A stretch of 14,669 nucleotides of DNA, taken from assembly GCA_031257955.1 (NCBI GenBank), contig JAIRNQ010000096.1, positions 1-14,669 of the forward strand. Direction: 5' to 3'. The stretch comes from Deltaproteobacteria bacterium (lineage in GTDB: Bacteria > Desulfobacterota > Desulfarculia > Adiutricales > Adiutricaceae). The notes below the pieces were generated by a model that worked only from the letters and a program-made list of their open reading frames with translations, was not told where the DNA came from and did not search any database. Of this stretch, positions 13,792 through 14,669 are shown one piece after another. The position numbers and the translations under genes are program-made. The stretch's first letter is position 1. Every line of letters begins with the position of its first letter.

Positions 13792-14133
13792 ATGCGAAAA
13801 AAATGAAATTAGGTTGACCGAATTTCGCGATGACAACTTATTTAGTGGAAAGGTCTAACTGTCAGAGGCCCTTCATATTATGATGTTGCTTTGAGTATAA
13901 TTTGATACTCCATCAATCAAGTAAAAATCCACTTAATTCCCTCCCAAGCCTTCTAGCGACCAGACTATCCATTTCCGGGTATTTCGTATCAAAAGGGTTT
14001 TACCCGTGAGCCCAACGTCAAGGCGGCTCGGGGTTAAATCGTACCCGCAAAGTCTCCAATTCTTGGTTAAATTTAACGTTACTATGGCGTCCGAAGGGTG
14101 ATACGGCCCGAAGGGGCATGGTTCCCTGGGCGC
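13792..14133. other. gene-free stretch after dcm
   Basis: Nothing coding is supported. A perfect 6-bp inverted repeat, GAGTAT (13893-13898) and ATACTC (13905-13910), lies about 100 bases after dcm. It lacks a T-tract and has a TATAAT across its left arm, so its role is unclear. A 70-codon minus-strand frame (13933-14145) runs into the tandem array and has no recognisable motif. Confidence 0.45.
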
Positions 14134-14669
14134 CTGGCCTACCAAGGTTGCCGGCCAAATCGGTCCCAGGTCGCCGAGGTCGCGTTTTCGGCGATTCCGG
14201 CGCCATTTATAGCCGGACGATTACAAAACGCGGTGGCGGGCCTTCTGGGCCCGTTTATGGCCGTCTGGGGAAAGGGGTTGAAGTCGGCAAGGAGGCCCGC
14301 GGCTGGGCGGTGGCCGTGAGCCGATCTTTGGCCGGCCAAGGTGCCGGCCAAATCGGTCTCAGGTCGCCGAGGACGCGTTTTCGGCGTTTCCGGCGCCATA
14401 GATAGCCGGACGATTACAAAACGCGGTGGCGGGCCTTCTGGGCCCGTTTATGGCCGTCTGGGGAAAGGGGTTGAAGTCGGGAAGGAGGCCCGCGGCTGAG
14501 CGGTGGCCGTGAGCCGATCTTTGGCCGGCCGAGGGCCAGGCCAAATCCGTCCCAGGTCGCCGAGGTCGCGTTTTCGGCGTTTCCGGCACCATTGATAGCC
14601 GGACGATTACAAAACGCGGTGGCGGGCCTTCTGGGCCCGTTTATGGCCGTCTGGGGAAAGGGGTTGAAG
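14134..14669. repeat. 193-bp tandem repeat array, at least 2.7 copies, continuing past the window
   Basis: Anchor positions repeat every 193 bases: CCAAAT at 14155, 14348 and 14541, and TTACAAAACG at 14221, 14414 and 14607. Copies 1 and 2 differ at about nine positions over 193. A block of 75 bp (14209-14283 in copy 1) is identical in all three. The unit is GC-rich and can fold: GGCCGGC with GCCGGCC around CAAGGT at the junction, CGCCGA with TCGGCG, and CGGGCC with GGCCCG (loop TTCTG) followed by TTTA. The period is not a multiple of three, so the overlapping reading frames on both strands shift between copies and are not credible genes. The array cannot be sized because the window ends in copy 3. 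Confidence 0.92.

Noticed and set aside
14139..14592. Overlapping minus-strand frames of 62-86 codons in the 193-bp array
   Set aside because: They repeat the same peptide because the DNA repeats, the 193-bp period shifts the frame each copy, and no RBS or motif supports them.
1..14669. tRNA or rRNA genes and insertion sequences
   Set aside because: Scanning by eye found no T-arm-like GTTCGAATC context with an acceptor stem, no rRNA-like blocks and no transposase motifs.

Overview
The window looks like chromosomal DNA from a strictly anaerobic, corrinoid-dependent bacterium. A Desulfobacterota-like Gram-negative organism would fit a TRAP transporter with a Sec-exported binding protein, several MtaA/CmuA/uroporphyrinogen-decarboxylase-fold methyltransferases and a LarA-like protein. 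There is no rRNA or phylogenetic marker here, so this placement is an inference with low confidence.

Layout. Positions 1-618 hold no convincing gene, only two inverted repeats. An orphan 153-residue protein (619-1080, minus) follows, then a structured intergenic stretch (1081-1437). From about 11970 down to 1438 every gene lies on the minus strand and reads as one catabolic cluster. In transcription order it contains a promoter with an overlapping palindromic operator, the TRAP binding protein dctP, the small permease dctQ, the large permease dctM (4-nt overlap with dctQ), a GntR/FCD regulator, an MtaA-like zinc methyltransferase and a second URO-D-fold protein. After a decayed tandem repeat come a LarA-like nickel-pincer racemase/epimerase candidate and a CmuA-like fusion of a URO-D-fold domain with a corrinoid-binding domain. 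A UUCG-loop terminator closes the cluster. Positions 11970-12476 carry no gene. On the plus strand lie a vsr-like pseudogene fragment and a DNA cytosine-5 methyltransferase (12625-13791). The right edge is a 193-bp tandem array that runs out of the window.

How the parts may work together (inference). The TRAP system would import a small carboxylate. Two URO-D-fold proteins would demethylate it, or a derivative, onto the fused corrinoid domain. The MtaA-like protein, which keeps the H-x-C...C zinc site, would pass the methyl group to a thiol or pterin acceptor. The LarA-like protein would invert a 2-hydroxyacid-type stereocentre. The FCD regulator would sense the substrate or an intermediate and act on the palindrome over the dctP promoter. 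The substrate is unknown. No corrinoid reductive activase and no LarB/C/E cofactor genes are present in the window.

The least ordinary items are the catabolic cluster itself, an ~86-bp tandem array whose units still carry in-register relics of the 3' end of the adjacent URO-D-fold gene, a perfect 20-nt-arm hairpin inside a low-complexity insert of that same gene, the vsr relic, and the 193-bp satellite-like array.
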